Shown here in pieces: positions 52,358 through 61,270 of a DNA stretch of 64,000 nt (the first letter of the stretch is position 1; each line of letters starts with the position of its first letter). The translations under genes were made by a program, and so were the position numbers. The notes under the pieces are model-generated. The model made no database searches. It saw nothing but the letters and a program-made list of their open reading frames with translations, and was not told where the DNA came from. Location: positions 372,001 through 436,000 of the forward strand of contig NZ_CP017244.1 of the NCBI RefSeq assembly GCF_001908375.1, in the 5' to 3' direction. Source of the DNA: Rhizobium etli 8C-3. Lineage in GTDB: Bacteria; Pseudomonadota; Alphaproteobacteria; Rhizobiales; Rhizobiaceae.

Positions 52358-55313
52358 GGAGCCTCTTGTTCTGCGGATCAAAGAAAACCGGGTTGCACAG
52401 CCGTGCGGGGGTGATTTCGTTGCGCAGGCCGTTCCAGACCACCACCTCCTCGCCGTGCCTGTCGGATCCGCGCTTGACGAGGGCAAGACCAATGGTTGAT
52501 CCGACATGGGGTGAAAACGCGCTTGAAGTGACGTAGCCTTGGTCGTTTTCGAGCGTTGCAGCCGCATTCTTGGAGAGGACATGGGAGCCTGTGCGGAAGG
52601 ATCGGTTGGAATCAAGCGGCACAACACCAACCAGGCATGGCCGGTCGCCGGCCGCAAGAGCTTCGCGCCCCACCATTGCCTTGCCGATGAAATCGGCCTT
52701 TGCCGCCGAAACCATTTTTGCAAAACCGAGATCGGCCGGTACGACGGTGCCGTTGATCTCATTGTGGGTGACATGGCCCTTCTCGATGCGCATGACGCCG
52801 AGCGCTTCGACACCATAAGGCATAATGCCATCGTCTTTTCCGGCGTCCATCAAGGCATCGGCGACGCTTTCGCCGTAACCGGCCGGCACCGCAAGCTCAA
52901 AGGCAAGTTCGCCCGAAAAGGAAATCCGGAAGAGGCGGCCGTGAAGCGTGCCTCTGAAAAGCGAGATCTCCTTCGCTGCGAGGAAAGGGAAGGCAAGGTC
53001 GGAGATGTCGTCGTCGACGATCTTCCGGAGGATGGAGCGGGCTTTTGGCCCGGCGATCGCCATCTGTGCCCACTGATCGGTAACCGATGCGAGGCGAACG
53101 TCAAGATCCGGCCATAGCGCCTGCGCGCAGAACTCTAAATGGTTCATGACGCCCGCCGCATAGGCCGTCGTCGTCGTCATGAAGAAACGGTCTTGCTCAA
53201 GGCGGCTCGTCGTGCCGTCATCGTAGATCATGCCGTCCTCGCGCAGCATCAGGCCGTAGCGGGCCTTGCCGACCGGCAAGTTCACGAAGCCATTGCAATA
53301 GATCCGGTTCAGAAACTGTGCCGCGTCTTTGCCACAGATCTCGATCTTGCCGAGCATGGACACGTCACACAGCCCCGCATTCCGGCGCACGTTCAGCACT
53401 TCTCGGTCGACGCTCTCGCGCCAGGTATTTTCGCCCTTTCGCGGAAACCAGGAGGAGCGATACCAAAGGCCGGTCTCCACGAAGACGGCGCCGTTCTTCT
53501 CCGCCCAGCCGTGCAGGGGTGATTTGCGCACCGGCTGGAAGTGATGCCCATGATGGGCGCCAGTCAGCGCGCCGAAGGAGACAGGTGTATAGAAAGGCCG
53601 GAAAGTCGTCGTGCCGACATCGGCCGGCGAGGCGCCGCGCGCTTCAGCCAGAAGTCCGATGGCATTGATATTCGAAAGCTTGCCCTGATCGGTCGCCATG
53701 CCATTGGTGGTGTAGCGCTTGGCAAGCTCTACATGGCCATAGCCCTCGCTGACGGCAAGGTAGAGATCCTTGCGATGCACGTCATTCTGGAAATCGACGA
53801 AGGCCTTGCCCTTGACGCCGGCTATGGACCATACCGCCTTTTCAGGTGGGGCGATGGTATCGTTTTCCACCGCGCCGAATTCAGCAGGTGCCGCCTTGAA
53901 GCCGAGCTCCTCTGCCATGGCCGCGCCCTGCCGCGCGCCGTCCGCAAGGCAAGCCGCAAGGCCGCTAACGGCGCAAGCCGAGCCGGCCAGTACCATCCCG
54001 TTCAGATTGCCCGGTGCGAGGAAGGCTGCATTGTCATTCGACCAGACTGGCTTTCCTCCGCGGTGGCAGGCGAGGTGGATGATCGGGCTGAAACCACCTG
54101 CCATGGCCAAGCCGTCGACGTTTATCCTTTCCGTGCGGTCCTTTGAGCGGATATCGACTGCGCTCAACGCCTTGCCGCCCCTGGCATCCGATACCACGGC
54201 ACCCCTGATGATGCGCGCCGGGCCAACGTAGCCGTTACCGCCGTGCTCGCGGCTGTCGACGATGGCAACAAGCTGAATACCGCGCGCTTCGAGATCGCGG
54301 GCCAGTGCATAGCCGCTGTCATTGGTGGTGAAGATCGCTGTCGCTTTGCCGGGGGCGAGTGCATAGCGGTTAAGGTAGCAACGCATGGCGCTTGCCATCG
54401 TCACGCCTGGAATGTCGTTGCCGCCGAACACAAGAGGACGCTCTTCCGCTCCCGTCGCCAGGACGCTCTGCTTGGCAACAATGCGCCACAGGCGTTCCAC
54501 AGGTATATTGGGCAGCGGTTCGCAAACATGCTTTTGCACCCGCTCGACGGCGCCGAAGACATTGCCGTCATACCAGCCGAAGACGGTCGTGCGGGTCAGG
54601 AGGGTCACATTCGGCATGGATTCGAGTTCACAGATGCAGTCGTCTGCGAAATCGGCTGCCGCCTTGCTGCCGATCGATGCGGTCTCGCTCAAAAGCGCCC
54701 CGCCGGCAACCGAGTGTTCATCGGCGAGAATGACGCGGGCGCCGGCACGGCCGGCACTGATTGCGGCAGCCAGCCCCGCGGGCCCGGCACCGATGACGAG
54801 CAGGTCGCAATGTGCCCAGCACTTATCATAGGCGTCTGGATCGGCTTGATATGTTGCCTTGCCCAGTCCGGCGGCCTTGCGGATGAAGGGTTCGTAGATC
54901 TTTTCCCAGAACGGGGCGGGCCACATAAAGGTCTTGTAGTAGAAACCGGCGCCGAGGAAGGGCGACAGCAGGCTGTTCAGCGCGCCGATGTCGACGCCGA
55001 GCGACGGCCAGCGGTTTTGGCTTTTCGCTTCGAGGCCGGCATAGAGCTCCTGCATGGTGGCGCGCGTATTCGGCTCGGTGCGGCCGCCCCTGCCGATGGT
55101 CATCAGTGCATTCGGCTCGGCTGCGCCTGCAGTTAGGATGCCGCGCGGCCGGTGATACTTGAAACTCCGGGCCACGAACTGGCGGCCGTTGGCAAGCAGT
55201 GCAGAGGCGAGGCTGTCGCCCTGAAGACCCTGCATCACCTTGCCGTCGAAGGTGAAAGACAGCGACTTAGAGCGGTCGATCAGCCCGCCTTGCGGCAAAC
55301 GGTAAGATGTCAT
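52350..55313 (-). CDS. soxA: Sarcosine oxidase / N-methylglutamate dehydrogenase alpha subunit
   Basis: 987 aa, full length. N-terminal 2Fe-2S-like fold region without the iron cysteines (FDGKVMQGLQGDSLASALLA), then a NAD/FAD disulfide-reductase-type domain with LLVIGAGPAGLAAAISAGRAG near 185-205, and a C-terminal aminomethyltransferase domain (about 600-987) that binds tetrahydrofolate and captures the methyl-derived carbon as methylene-THF. The ATG at 55313 overlaps the delta-subunit stop by 4 bases. Cytosolic heterotetramer. The downstream purU suggests the one-carbon unit flows into the folate pool. Confidence 0.93.
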   Translation of the reverse strand: MTSYRLPQGGLIDRSKSLSFTFDGKVMQGLQGDSLASALLANGRQFVARSFKYHRPRGILTAGAAEPNALMTIGRGGRTEPNTRATMQELYAGLEAKSQNRWPSLGVDIGALNSLLSPFLGAGFYYKTFMWPAPFWEKIYEPFIRKAAGLGKATYQADPDAYDKCWAHCDLLVIGAGPAGLAAAISAGRAGARVILADEHSVAGGALLSETASIGSKAAADFADDCICELESMPNVTLLTRTTVFGWYDGNVFGAVERVQKHVCEPLPNIPVERLWRIVAKQSVLATGAEERPLVFGGNDIPGVTMASAMRCYLNRYALAPGKATAIFTTNDSGYALARDLEARGIQLVAIVDSREHGGNGYVGPARIIRGAVVSDARGGKALSAVDIRSKDRTERINVDGLAMAGGFSPIIHLACHRGGKPVWSNDNAAFLAPGNLNGMVLAGSACAVSGLAACLADGARQGAAMAEELGFKAAPAEFGAVENDTIAPPEKAVWSIAGVKGKAFVDFQNDVHRKDLYLAVSEGYGHVELAKRYTTNGMATDQGKLSNINAIGLLAEARGASPADVGTTTFRPFYTPVSFGALTGAHHGHHFQPVRKSPLHGWAEKNGAVFVETGLWYRSSWFPRKGENTWRESVDREVLNVRRNAGLCDVSMLGKIEICGKDAAQFLNRIYCNGFVNLPVGKARYGLMLREDGMIYDDGTTSRLEQDRFFMTTTTAYAAGVMNHLEFCAQALWPDLDVRLASVTDQWAQMAIAGPKARSILRKIVDDDISDLAFPFLAAKEISLFRGTLHGRLFRISFSGELAFELAVPAGYGESVADALMDAGKDDGIMPYGVEALGVMRIEKGHVTHNEINGTVVPADLGFAKMVSAAKADFIGKAMVGREALAAGDRPCLVGVVPLDSNRSFRTGSHVLSKNAAATLENDQGYVTSSAFSPHVGSTIGLALVKRGSDRHGEEVVVWNGLRNEITPARLCNPVFFDPQNKRLHV

Positions 55314-55588
55314 GCGCCTAAACCTTTCTTCCTGCCAGACGTAGCGTCGCGGCATGCAGCGATCTCATGGGTCGCGGTATTGCGGTCGACGACCAGCCAC
55401 CGCCGGCAGCCGGACGTATGATGCCAAAATTCCTCGTAGGCGCCGCGGGGATTGTCGCGCAGATAGACGTAGTCGAACCAATCGTCAGGACCGGCATCGG
55501 GCGTCGGTCTTGCAAGGGCAGCGCCCTTGATGGTGAACTCCTCTTTCGGTCTTGGCCCGCAATGCGGGCAGGGCACCAGACTAGCCAT
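55310..55588 (-). CDS. soxD: Sarcosine oxidase / N-methylglutamate dehydrogenase delta subunit
   Basis: 92 aa zinc-binding subunit. CPHCGPRPKEEF at 7-18 and HHTSGCRRW at 56-64 provide the cysteine and histidine ligands; GDDWFDYVYLRDNPRGAYEE-like residues in the middle are conserved in SoxD. It follows the beta gene by 26 bp and overlaps the alpha gene by 4 bp. Needed for assembly of the heterotetramer. Confidence 0.93.
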   Translation of the reverse strand: MASLVPCPHCGPRPKEEFTIKGAALARPTPDAGPDDWFDYVYLRDNPRGAYEEFWHHTSGCRRWLVVDRNTATHEIAACRDATSGRKKGLGA

Positions 55589-55614
55589 TTCGAATGTCCC
55601 TTTGATGCGCGAAA

Positions 55615-56865
55615 TCAATGAAGGTTGGGCTGGGCGCCCTGGCCCTTTTCGTCGATGAGATAGCCACGCTGAAAGCGGTCGAGCCGGAAGGCGGCCGCCG
55701 TCTCCTGCGGGACGCCGCGGGCGAGAAGATGGGCAAAGCAAAAGCCCGACGCCGGGGTCGCCTTGAAACCGCCATAACACCAGCCGGCATTCAGATAGAG
55801 ATTATCGATAGGGGTTCGGTCGATGATCGGCGAGCCGTCCATCGACATGTCCATGATGCCGCCCCAGGAGCGCAGCACCCGCACGCGCGACAGCGCCGGA
55901 ATCATTGCCTTTCCGGCTTCCGCCACATGTTCTACCGTCGCCAGATTGCCGCGCTGGGCATAGGAATTGTAGCCGTCTATGTCGCCGCCGAAGACGAGGC
56001 CGCCCTTGTCGGATTGCGAGATATAGAAGTGTCCGGCGCCGAAGGTGACTACTCCGTCGATGAAAGGCTTCAGGCCTTCGGAGACGAAGGCCTGAAGAAC
56101 ATGGCTTTCGAGCGGCAACTTCAGGCCGGCCATCCGGGCGACCTGCGAAGAATTGCCGGCTGCTGCGAGTGCCAGCTTGCCGCAGCCGATGAAGCCGCGA
56201 CTGGTTTCGACGCCGGTTACCTGCCCATTGCTGCGACGGATGCCGGTCACCTCGCAGCCTTGGATGATGTCAACGCCGCGCTGATCGGCACCGCGCGCGT
56301 AGCCCCAGGCGACCGCGTCATGGCGAACGGTGCCGCCGCGCTTCTGCAGCAGGCCGCCCTGGATCGGAAAACGGGCATTGTCATAGTCGAGAAAGGGCAG
56401 CATCTTCTCGACCGAAACGCGGTCGAGAAGCTCGGCGTCGACGCCGTGCAGCCGCATGGCATTGCCGCGGCGGGTATAGGCGTCGCGCTGCCCATCCGAG
56501 TGGAAGAGATTGAGCACGCCGCGCTGCGACACCATGGCATTGAAGTTGAAATCCCGCTCCAGCCCCTCCCACAGCTTCATGGAAAGCTCGTAGAACGGAT
56601 TGTTGCCCGCCAGCAGGTAGTTGGAGCGGATGATCGTCGTATTGCGGCCGACATTGCCGGAACCGACATAATTCTTCTCCAGCACCGCCACATTGGTGAT
56701 GCCGAATTCCTTGGCGAGGTAGTAGGCCGTGGCAAGGCCGTGTCCGCCACCGCCGACGATGATCAGGTCGTAATGCGGCTTGGGCTCGGGCTGCCGCCAT
56801 GCGGGCGACCAGTTCCTGTTTCCAAAAAGTCCGTTTAGGAAGAGGGACAGTGCCGAGTAGCGCAT
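55615..56865 (-). CDS. soxB: Sarcosine oxidase / N-methylglutamate dehydrogenase beta subunit
   Basis: 416 aa flavoprotein. FAD-binding loop IIVGGGGHGLATAYYLA near 35-51, followed by VLEKNYVGSGNVGRNTTIIR, the region that carries the flavin in this family, and a DAO-fold C-terminus with NAGWCYGGFKATPASG. This subunit oxidises the N-methyl group of sarcosine or N-methylglutamate. First gene of the operon and divergent from the GlxA-type regulator, which is about 100 bp away. Confidence 0.93.
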   Translation of the reverse strand: MRYSALSLFLNGLFGNRNWSPAWRQPEPKPHYDLIIVGGGGHGLATAYYLAKEFGITNVAVLEKNYVGSGNVGRNTTIIRSNYLLAGNNPFYELSMKLWEGLERDFNFNAMVSQRGVLNLFHSDGQRDAYTRRGNAMRLHGVDAELLDRVSVEKMLPFLDYDNARFPIQGGLLQKRGGTVRHDAVAWGYARGADQRGVDIIQGCEVTGIRRSNGQVTGVETSRGFIGCGKLALAAAGNSSQVARMAGLKLPLESHVLQAFVSEGLKPFIDGVVTFGAGHFYISQSDKGGLVFGGDIDGYNSYAQRGNLATVEHVAEAGKAMIPALSRVRVLRSWGGIMDMSMDGSPIIDRTPIDNLYLNAGWCYGGFKATPASGFCFAHLLARGVPQETAAAFRLDRFQRGYLIDEKGQGAQPNLH

Positions 56866-56963
56866 CGATGCTTCTTTCCGAGAAAGGACCTGTTAGCGGA
56901 CTGATAACATGAGGAAGAGATCCAGCGTTGCATTTATGGGACATTTCAATGTAACTTTAGGAC

Positions 56964-57923
56964 ATGAGTCATGGCGACCAGAAGAACCTTCAGCGGATCG
57001 GTTTTGTTCTCGTGCCGAATTTCGCGCTGATGTCATATGCCTCGGCGACCGAGCCCTTGCGGGCAGCGAACCTGATTGCCGGAACTGCGCTATATGAAGC
57101 AGTCCCGCTATCGACAGATGGTCTTCCGGTGCGCAGTTCGTCCGGCCTGACGATCAGCTGCAACAAGCTTTCTAAGGCTGGCGGCACCTGTCATACGATC
57201 TATGTTTGTGCCGGCGGCGATCCTCAAGACTGGTATGAGAGTACGTCGCTGCATGCGCCGCTGAGAAAGTTCGCGCGTAGCGGCGTGCGGATCGGCGGCA
57301 TATCGAGCGGCTCCTACGTGCTGGCATCGGCGGGCCTGGTCGACAACAGCGACTTTACGATCCACTGGGAACATGCCCCCCTTCTGAAAGAGGCATTCCC
57401 GCATCTTGCCCCGCGCCAGGCGCGGTTCGTCATCGATGGTGCACGCGTGACCTGTGGCGGAGGGGTGGCGCCGCTCGACATGATGCATGCCGTGATTTCC
57501 GAGCGGATGGGCGCCGATTTTGCCCGTCGGGTGAGCGATTGGTACCTGCATACTGCCGTCGCCGAGCCGAGCGATCCGCAGCGGGCGTCGGCGGCAAAGC
57601 GCTTCGGGACCAATCACCCGGCGCTTCTCACAGTGCTGGAGAAAATGGAGACTGCGATCGAAAATCCGCTCAGCCGTGCGGAGATGGCCAGACTGGCCGG
57701 CATCAGCGCGCGCCATCTCGATCGCCTCTTTCTCAACCATCGCGGCATAACCTTCCTGGACACTTACCGGCAGCTCCGCCTGCGACACAGCCGTCGACTG
57801 CTGGAGCAAAGTCCGCTGTCCATTTCGGAGATCGCCTTTGCCACCGGTTTTTCGAGTCCCGGTCATTTCTCCAGATCGTTCAAAGCCGAATTCGGTGAAA
57901 ATCCGAGGGATGCGCGGCGGTAG
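56964..57923 (+). CDS. glxA: GlxA-family AraC regulator of the sox/glx genes
   Basis: 319 aa. N-terminal DJ-1/PfpI-like domain (about 10-185) and C-terminal AraC helix-turn-helix pair (MARLAGISARHLDRLFLNHR and ISEIAFATGFSSPGHFSRSF). It stands between the soxBDAG operon (divergent) and glxBCD (same direction, 288 bp away), the same arrangement that gave the gene its name in Sinorhizobium. Related proteins such as GbdR and SouR respond to betaine, dimethylglycine or sarcosine. It likely controls both neighbouring units. Confidence 0.9.
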   Translation: MSHGDQKNLQRIGFVLVPNFALMSYASATEPLRAANLIAGTALYEAVPLSTDGLPVRSSSGLTISCNKLSKAGGTCHTIYVCAGGDPQDWYESTSLHAPLRKFARSGVRIGGISSGSYVLASAGLVDNSDFTIHWEHAPLLKEAFPHLAPRQARFVIDGARVTCGGGVAPLDMMHAVISERMGADFARRVSDWYLHTAVAEPSDPQRASAAKRFGTNHPALLTVLEKMETAIENPLSRAEMARLAGISARHLDRLFLNHRGITFLDTYRQLRLRHSRRLLEQSPLSISEIAFATGFSSPGHFSRSFKAEFGENPRDARR

Positions 57924-58074
57924 GATGACGGAAGACCGGTTCGCGGCGATCGCGGTCAGCCTCTGCTGGCGGCTGCGAAATGTCCGTCATCTAACCGGCC
58001 GCGCTTCCGTCTTCAGATCCGGTCCGTTTTCTGGCGCTCTTCCATAGGCAGGACGGTAACGGAGTGTCTCCATC

Positions 58075-58112
58075 TTCTGGTGGAGAGATAACACAACCGA
58101 TCTCCGCCAGAA
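58075..58112. promoter_or_regulatory. 12-bp inverted repeat upstream of glxB
   Basis: TTCTGGTGGAGA (58075-58086) and TCTCCGCCAGAA (58101-58112) form a 12-bp stem with one G-U pair and a 14-base loop, about 100 bp before glxB. It may be a binding site for the GlxA regulator or, if transcribed, a leader hairpin. There is no T-run after it. Confidence 0.55.
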
Positions 58113-58211
58113 TGGTAGTTGCCTTAAAGGAAAAAATTATTCTTCATAGTTGATTATCATCAGACCCTCTGGTAGCACTCATTTCAGACACGAACGGAGG
58201 TTGCCTAGGTC

Positions 58212-59117
58212 ATGTGCGGCATTGTTGGACTGTTTCTCAAAGACCGGAGCCTAGAACGCCATTTAGGTCAGCTGCTCTCGGAAATGTTGATCACCATGAC
58301 AGATCGCGGTCCCGACTCTGCCGGGATCGCAATCTACGGTTCGGCTGCCGAAGGAAAGGCGAAGGTGACAATCCAGTCGGCCAAGTCGGAGGCGGATTTC
58401 GCCCGACTTGAAGATGATTTGGCAAAAGCGGGAATACCGGCGAACGTCAGCATCAAGAGCACCCATGCCGTCATTGCGATCGCTGCGGACAAACTTACGG
58501 CAATCAGGCCGATCCTGGCCACGCTTCGGCCCGATGTCCGTGTCATGGGCTCGGGCGACAGCGTCGAGATTTACAAGGAAACCGGCCTGCCGAAGGATGT
58601 CGTCGCCCGTTTCAGCGTCCGCTCCATGGGAGGCTCGCATGGTATCGGCCACACCCGCATGGCGACGGAATCGGCTGTCACGACGCTCGGGGCACACCCG
58701 TTTTCGACCGGTTCAGATCAATGCCTGGTGCACAACGGTTCGCTGTCGAACCACAACAACCTGCGCCGTGAACTGGTGCGGGAGGGCATGACCTTCGAAA
58801 CACAGAACGATTCGGAAGTTGCAGCTGCCTATCTCACCTCCGAAATGGCCAAGGGCAAGGACCTCGGGCAGGCGCTGAGCGGTGCGCTCGACGACCTCGA
58901 TGGCTTCTTTACCTTCGTGGTCGGCACGAAATCCGGCTTCGGCGTCGTGCGCGATCCGATTGCCTGCAAGCCCGCTGTCATGGCCGAAACGCACCAATAT
59001 GTCGCTTTCGGTTCCGAATACCGGGCGCTCGTCAACCTGCCGGGCATCGAAACGGCACGCGTCTGGGAGCCTGAGCCTGCAACCGTCTATTTCTGGGATC
59101 ATCAGAAAGTCGCCTGA
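58212..59117 (+). CDS. glxB: N-methylglutamate synthase subunit A, class II glutamine amidotransferase
   Basis: 301 aa. After methionine removal C2 is the N-terminal nucleophile (MCGIVGLFLKDRS). Substrate-binding motifs GHTRMATESAVT, VHNGSLSNHNNLRREL and NDSEVAAAYLT follow. It corresponds to the GlxB/MgsA subunit, related to the glutaminase domain of glutamate synthase. Together with GlxC and GlxD it forms N-methylglutamate from gamma-glutamylmethylamide or methylamine and glutamate (known for MgsABC). First gene of the glxBCD-glnT-purU run. Confidence 0.92.
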   Translation: MCGIVGLFLKDRSLERHLGQLLSEMLITMTDRGPDSAGIAIYGSAAEGKAKVTIQSAKSEADFARLEDDLAKAGIPANVSIKSTHAVIAIAADKLTAIRPILATLRPDVRVMGSGDSVEIYKETGLPKDVVARFSVRSMGGSHGIGHTRMATESAVTTLGAHPFSTGSDQCLVHNGSLSNHNNLRRELVREGMTFETQNDSEVAAAYLTSEMAKGKDLGQALSGALDDLDGFFTFVVGTKSGFGVVRDPIACKPAVMAETHQYVAFGSEYRALVNLPGIETARVWEPEPATVYFWDHQKVA

Positions 59118-59159
59118 GCGGCACCTCTGTGCGCATTCCTCCAAGGATTCTTTGAAAAC

Positions 59160-59846
59160 ATGCCTGTCATTGATCTCGCCATCACCCCTTTGCGTGAACT
59201 CAACAGCGCCCTGCACGGCATCCAGCCGGGTTCGAACGACCTTTCCTTCGAGGTCGTCAATCCGCGCGGCAGCCATTCGGTTGCCGTTGGCATCGATACG
59301 CCTGTCACGGTCGAAGTGAAGGGTTCCGTCGGCTATTACTGCGCCGGGATGAACGACGGCGGATCCGTTACCGTTCATGGTTCGGCGGGCCCGGGGGTCG
59401 CGGAAAACATGATGTCTGGCACAGTCGTGATCGAAGGCGACGCTTCCCAGTATGCGGGCGCAACGGGCCGCGGCGGCCTGCTGGTCATCAAGGGCAATGC
59501 TGCGTCGCGCTGCGGCATCTCGATGAAAGGCATCGATATTGTCGTTCATGGCAATATCGGCCACATGTCCGCCTTCATGGGCCAATCCGGTCATCTGGTG
59601 GTGCTCGGCGATGCCGGCGATGCGCTGGGCGATTCGCTCTACGAGGCAAAGCTTTTCGTGCGCGGCTCGGTCAAGAGCTTGGGTGCCGACTGCATCGAAA
59701 AGGAGCTACGGCCCGAGCATCTGACGAAGCTGGTCGAACTCCTCGAAAAGGCCGGCGTGACCGGAGTGAGGCCCGAGGAATTCAAGCGTTACGGTTCGGC
59801 CCGCAATCTTTACAATTTCAATATCGACAACGCCGAGGCGTATTAA
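59160..59846 (+). CDS. glxC: N-methylglutamate synthase subunit B, GltB C-terminal-like beta-helix
   Basis: 228 aa with repeated glycine-rich beta-helix turns (VEGDASQYAGATGRGGLLVI, then AASRCGISMKGIDIVVHGNI), the fold of the C-terminal domain of glutamate synthase large subunit. It holds the glutaminase and FMN subunits together. 42 bp after glxB and 14 bp before glxD. Called MgsB in methylotrophs. Confidence 0.92.
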   Translation: MPVIDLAITPLRELNSALHGIQPGSNDLSFEVVNPRGSHSVAVGIDTPVTVEVKGSVGYYCAGMNDGGSVTVHGSAGPGVAENMMSGTVVIEGDASQYAGATGRGGLLVIKGNAASRCGISMKGIDIVVHGNIGHMSAFMGQSGHLVVLGDAGDALGDSLYEAKLFVRGSVKSLGADCIEKELRPEHLTKLVELLEKAGVTGVRPEEFKRYGSARNLYNFNIDNAEAY

Positions 59847-59860
59847 GGCCAGGGACCATC

Positions 59861-61189
59861 ATGAGCTATCACAACCCATATACCCCGCCGCGCAAGTCTG
59901 CGACCTTCGACGATTATACGCTGGCGGAAATCCGACGCGCCGCGGCGACCGGCATCTACGACATTCGTGGCGCTGGCACCAAACGGAAGGTTCCCCATTT
60001 CGACGACCTGCTGTTTCTCGGGGCGTCGATCTCGCGCTATCCACTCGAAGGTTATCGCGAAAAGTGCGACACGTCGGTCGTCCTCGGCACGCGCTTTGCC
60101 AAGAAGCCCGTTCACCTGAAGACACCGATCACCATTGCCGGCATGAGCTTCGGCGCCCTGTCCGGCAATGCCAAGGAAGCGCTTGGACGCGGTGCGACGA
60201 TTGCCGGGACCTCCACTACCACCGGAGACGGTGGGATGACCGATGAAGAGCGCGGCCATTCGCAGATATTGGTCTACCAGTATCTGCCGTCGCGTTACGG
60301 CATGAATCCCAGGGATCTGCGTCGCGCCGATGCCATCGAAGTGGTTGTCGGCCAAGGGGCAAAGCCCGGCGGCGGCGGCATGCTGCTTGGCCAGAAGATC
60401 TCCGATCGCGTTGCCAACATGCGCAATCTCCCCAAGGGCATAGACCAGCGTTCGGCGTGCCGCCATCCGGACTGGACCGGCCCGGACGATCTTGAGATCA
60501 AGATCATGGAACTGCGCGAGATCACCGACTGGGAAAAGCCCATCTATGTCAAGGTCGGCGGCGCGCGCCCCTATTACGATACGGCTTTGGCTGTGAAGGC
60601 CGGTGCGGATGTCGTCGTCCTCGACGGCATGCAGGGCGGCACTGCTGCCACTCAGGACGTTTTCATCGAGCATGTCGGGATGCCGACCCTTGCCTGCATT
60701 CGCCCGGCAGTTCAGGCCCTGCAGGATCTCGGCATGCATCGCAAGGTGCAACTGATCGTGTCGGGTGGTGTCCGCTCCGGTGCGGATGTCGCAAAGGCGC
60801 TGGCGCTTGGTGCCGATGCCGTTGCCATCGGTACGGCGGCGCTGGTTGCACTGGGCGATAACGACCCGAGATGGGAAGACGAATACCGAAAGCTCGGGAC
60901 CACGGCCGGTGCGTATGATGACTGGCACGAAGGCAGGGACCCGGCTGGCATTACGACACAGGATCCGGAACTGGCGGCTCGTCTGGATCCGGTCGCCGCC
61001 GGCCGCCGCCTCGCTAACTATCTGAAGGTCATGACGCTCGAGGCCCAGACCATCGCCCGTGCCTGCGGCAAGAACCACCTGCACAACCTGGAGCCGGAGG
61101 ATCTTTGCGCGCTGACGATGGAAGCAGCTGCCATGGCGCAGATTCCGCTCGCCGGGACGAGCTGGTATCCGGGCAAGGGAGGTTTCTGA
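59861..61189 (+). CDS. glxD: N-methylglutamate synthase subunit C, FMN/Fe-S glutamate synthase-like
   Basis: 442 aa. FMN-binding barrel of the glutamate synthase type: ITIAGMSFGALSGNAKEALG, GTSTTTGDGGMTDEER, VVGQGAKPGGGGMLLGQKIS, VDVVVLDGM-like strand at VVVLDGMQGGTAATQD, and LIVSGGVRSGADVAKALALG for the phosphate. A CGKNHLHNLEPEDLCAL stretch near the C-terminus includes cysteines that may ligate an iron-sulfur centre. Catalytic synthase subunit MgsC/GlxD. Confidence 0.92.
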   Translation: MSYHNPYTPPRKSATFDDYTLAEIRRAAATGIYDIRGAGTKRKVPHFDDLLFLGASISRYPLEGYREKCDTSVVLGTRFAKKPVHLKTPITIAGMSFGALSGNAKEALGRGATIAGTSTTTGDGGMTDEERGHSQILVYQYLPSRYGMNPRDLRRADAIEVVVGQGAKPGGGGMLLGQKISDRVANMRNLPKGIDQRSACRHPDWTGPDDLEIKIMELREITDWEKPIYVKVGGARPYYDTALAVKAGADVVVLDGMQGGTAATQDVFIEHVGMPTLACIRPAVQALQDLGMHRKVQLIVSGGVRSGADVAKALALGADAVAIGTAALVALGDNDPRWEDEYRKLGTTAGAYDDWHEGRDPAGITTQDPELAARLDPVAAGRRLANYLKVMTLEAQTIARACGKNHLHNLEPEDLCALTMEAAAMAQIPLAGTSWYPGKGGF

Positions 61190-61205
61190 AACCGCATCAG
61201 AATAT

Positions 61206-61233
61206 CGAGCCGCGTTTGGGAGGATGCGGCTCG
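61206..61233 (+). promoter_or_regulatory. Intercistronic hairpin between glxD and glnT
   Basis: CGAGCCGC (61206-61213) pairs perfectly with GCGGCTCG (61226-61233) across a 12-base loop, followed by TTTCC. The T-run is too short for a strong terminator; partial attenuation or mRNA processing before glnT is plausible. Confidence 0.55.
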
Positions 61234-61270
61234 TTTCCGTTGAGTGTCTGAAATAAAACAGGGGAATGAC

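Noticed and set aside
57927..58047. 40-codon frame directly after the GlxA-type regulator
   Set aside because: No ribosome-binding site and no conserved look; overlaps the probable glxB leader.
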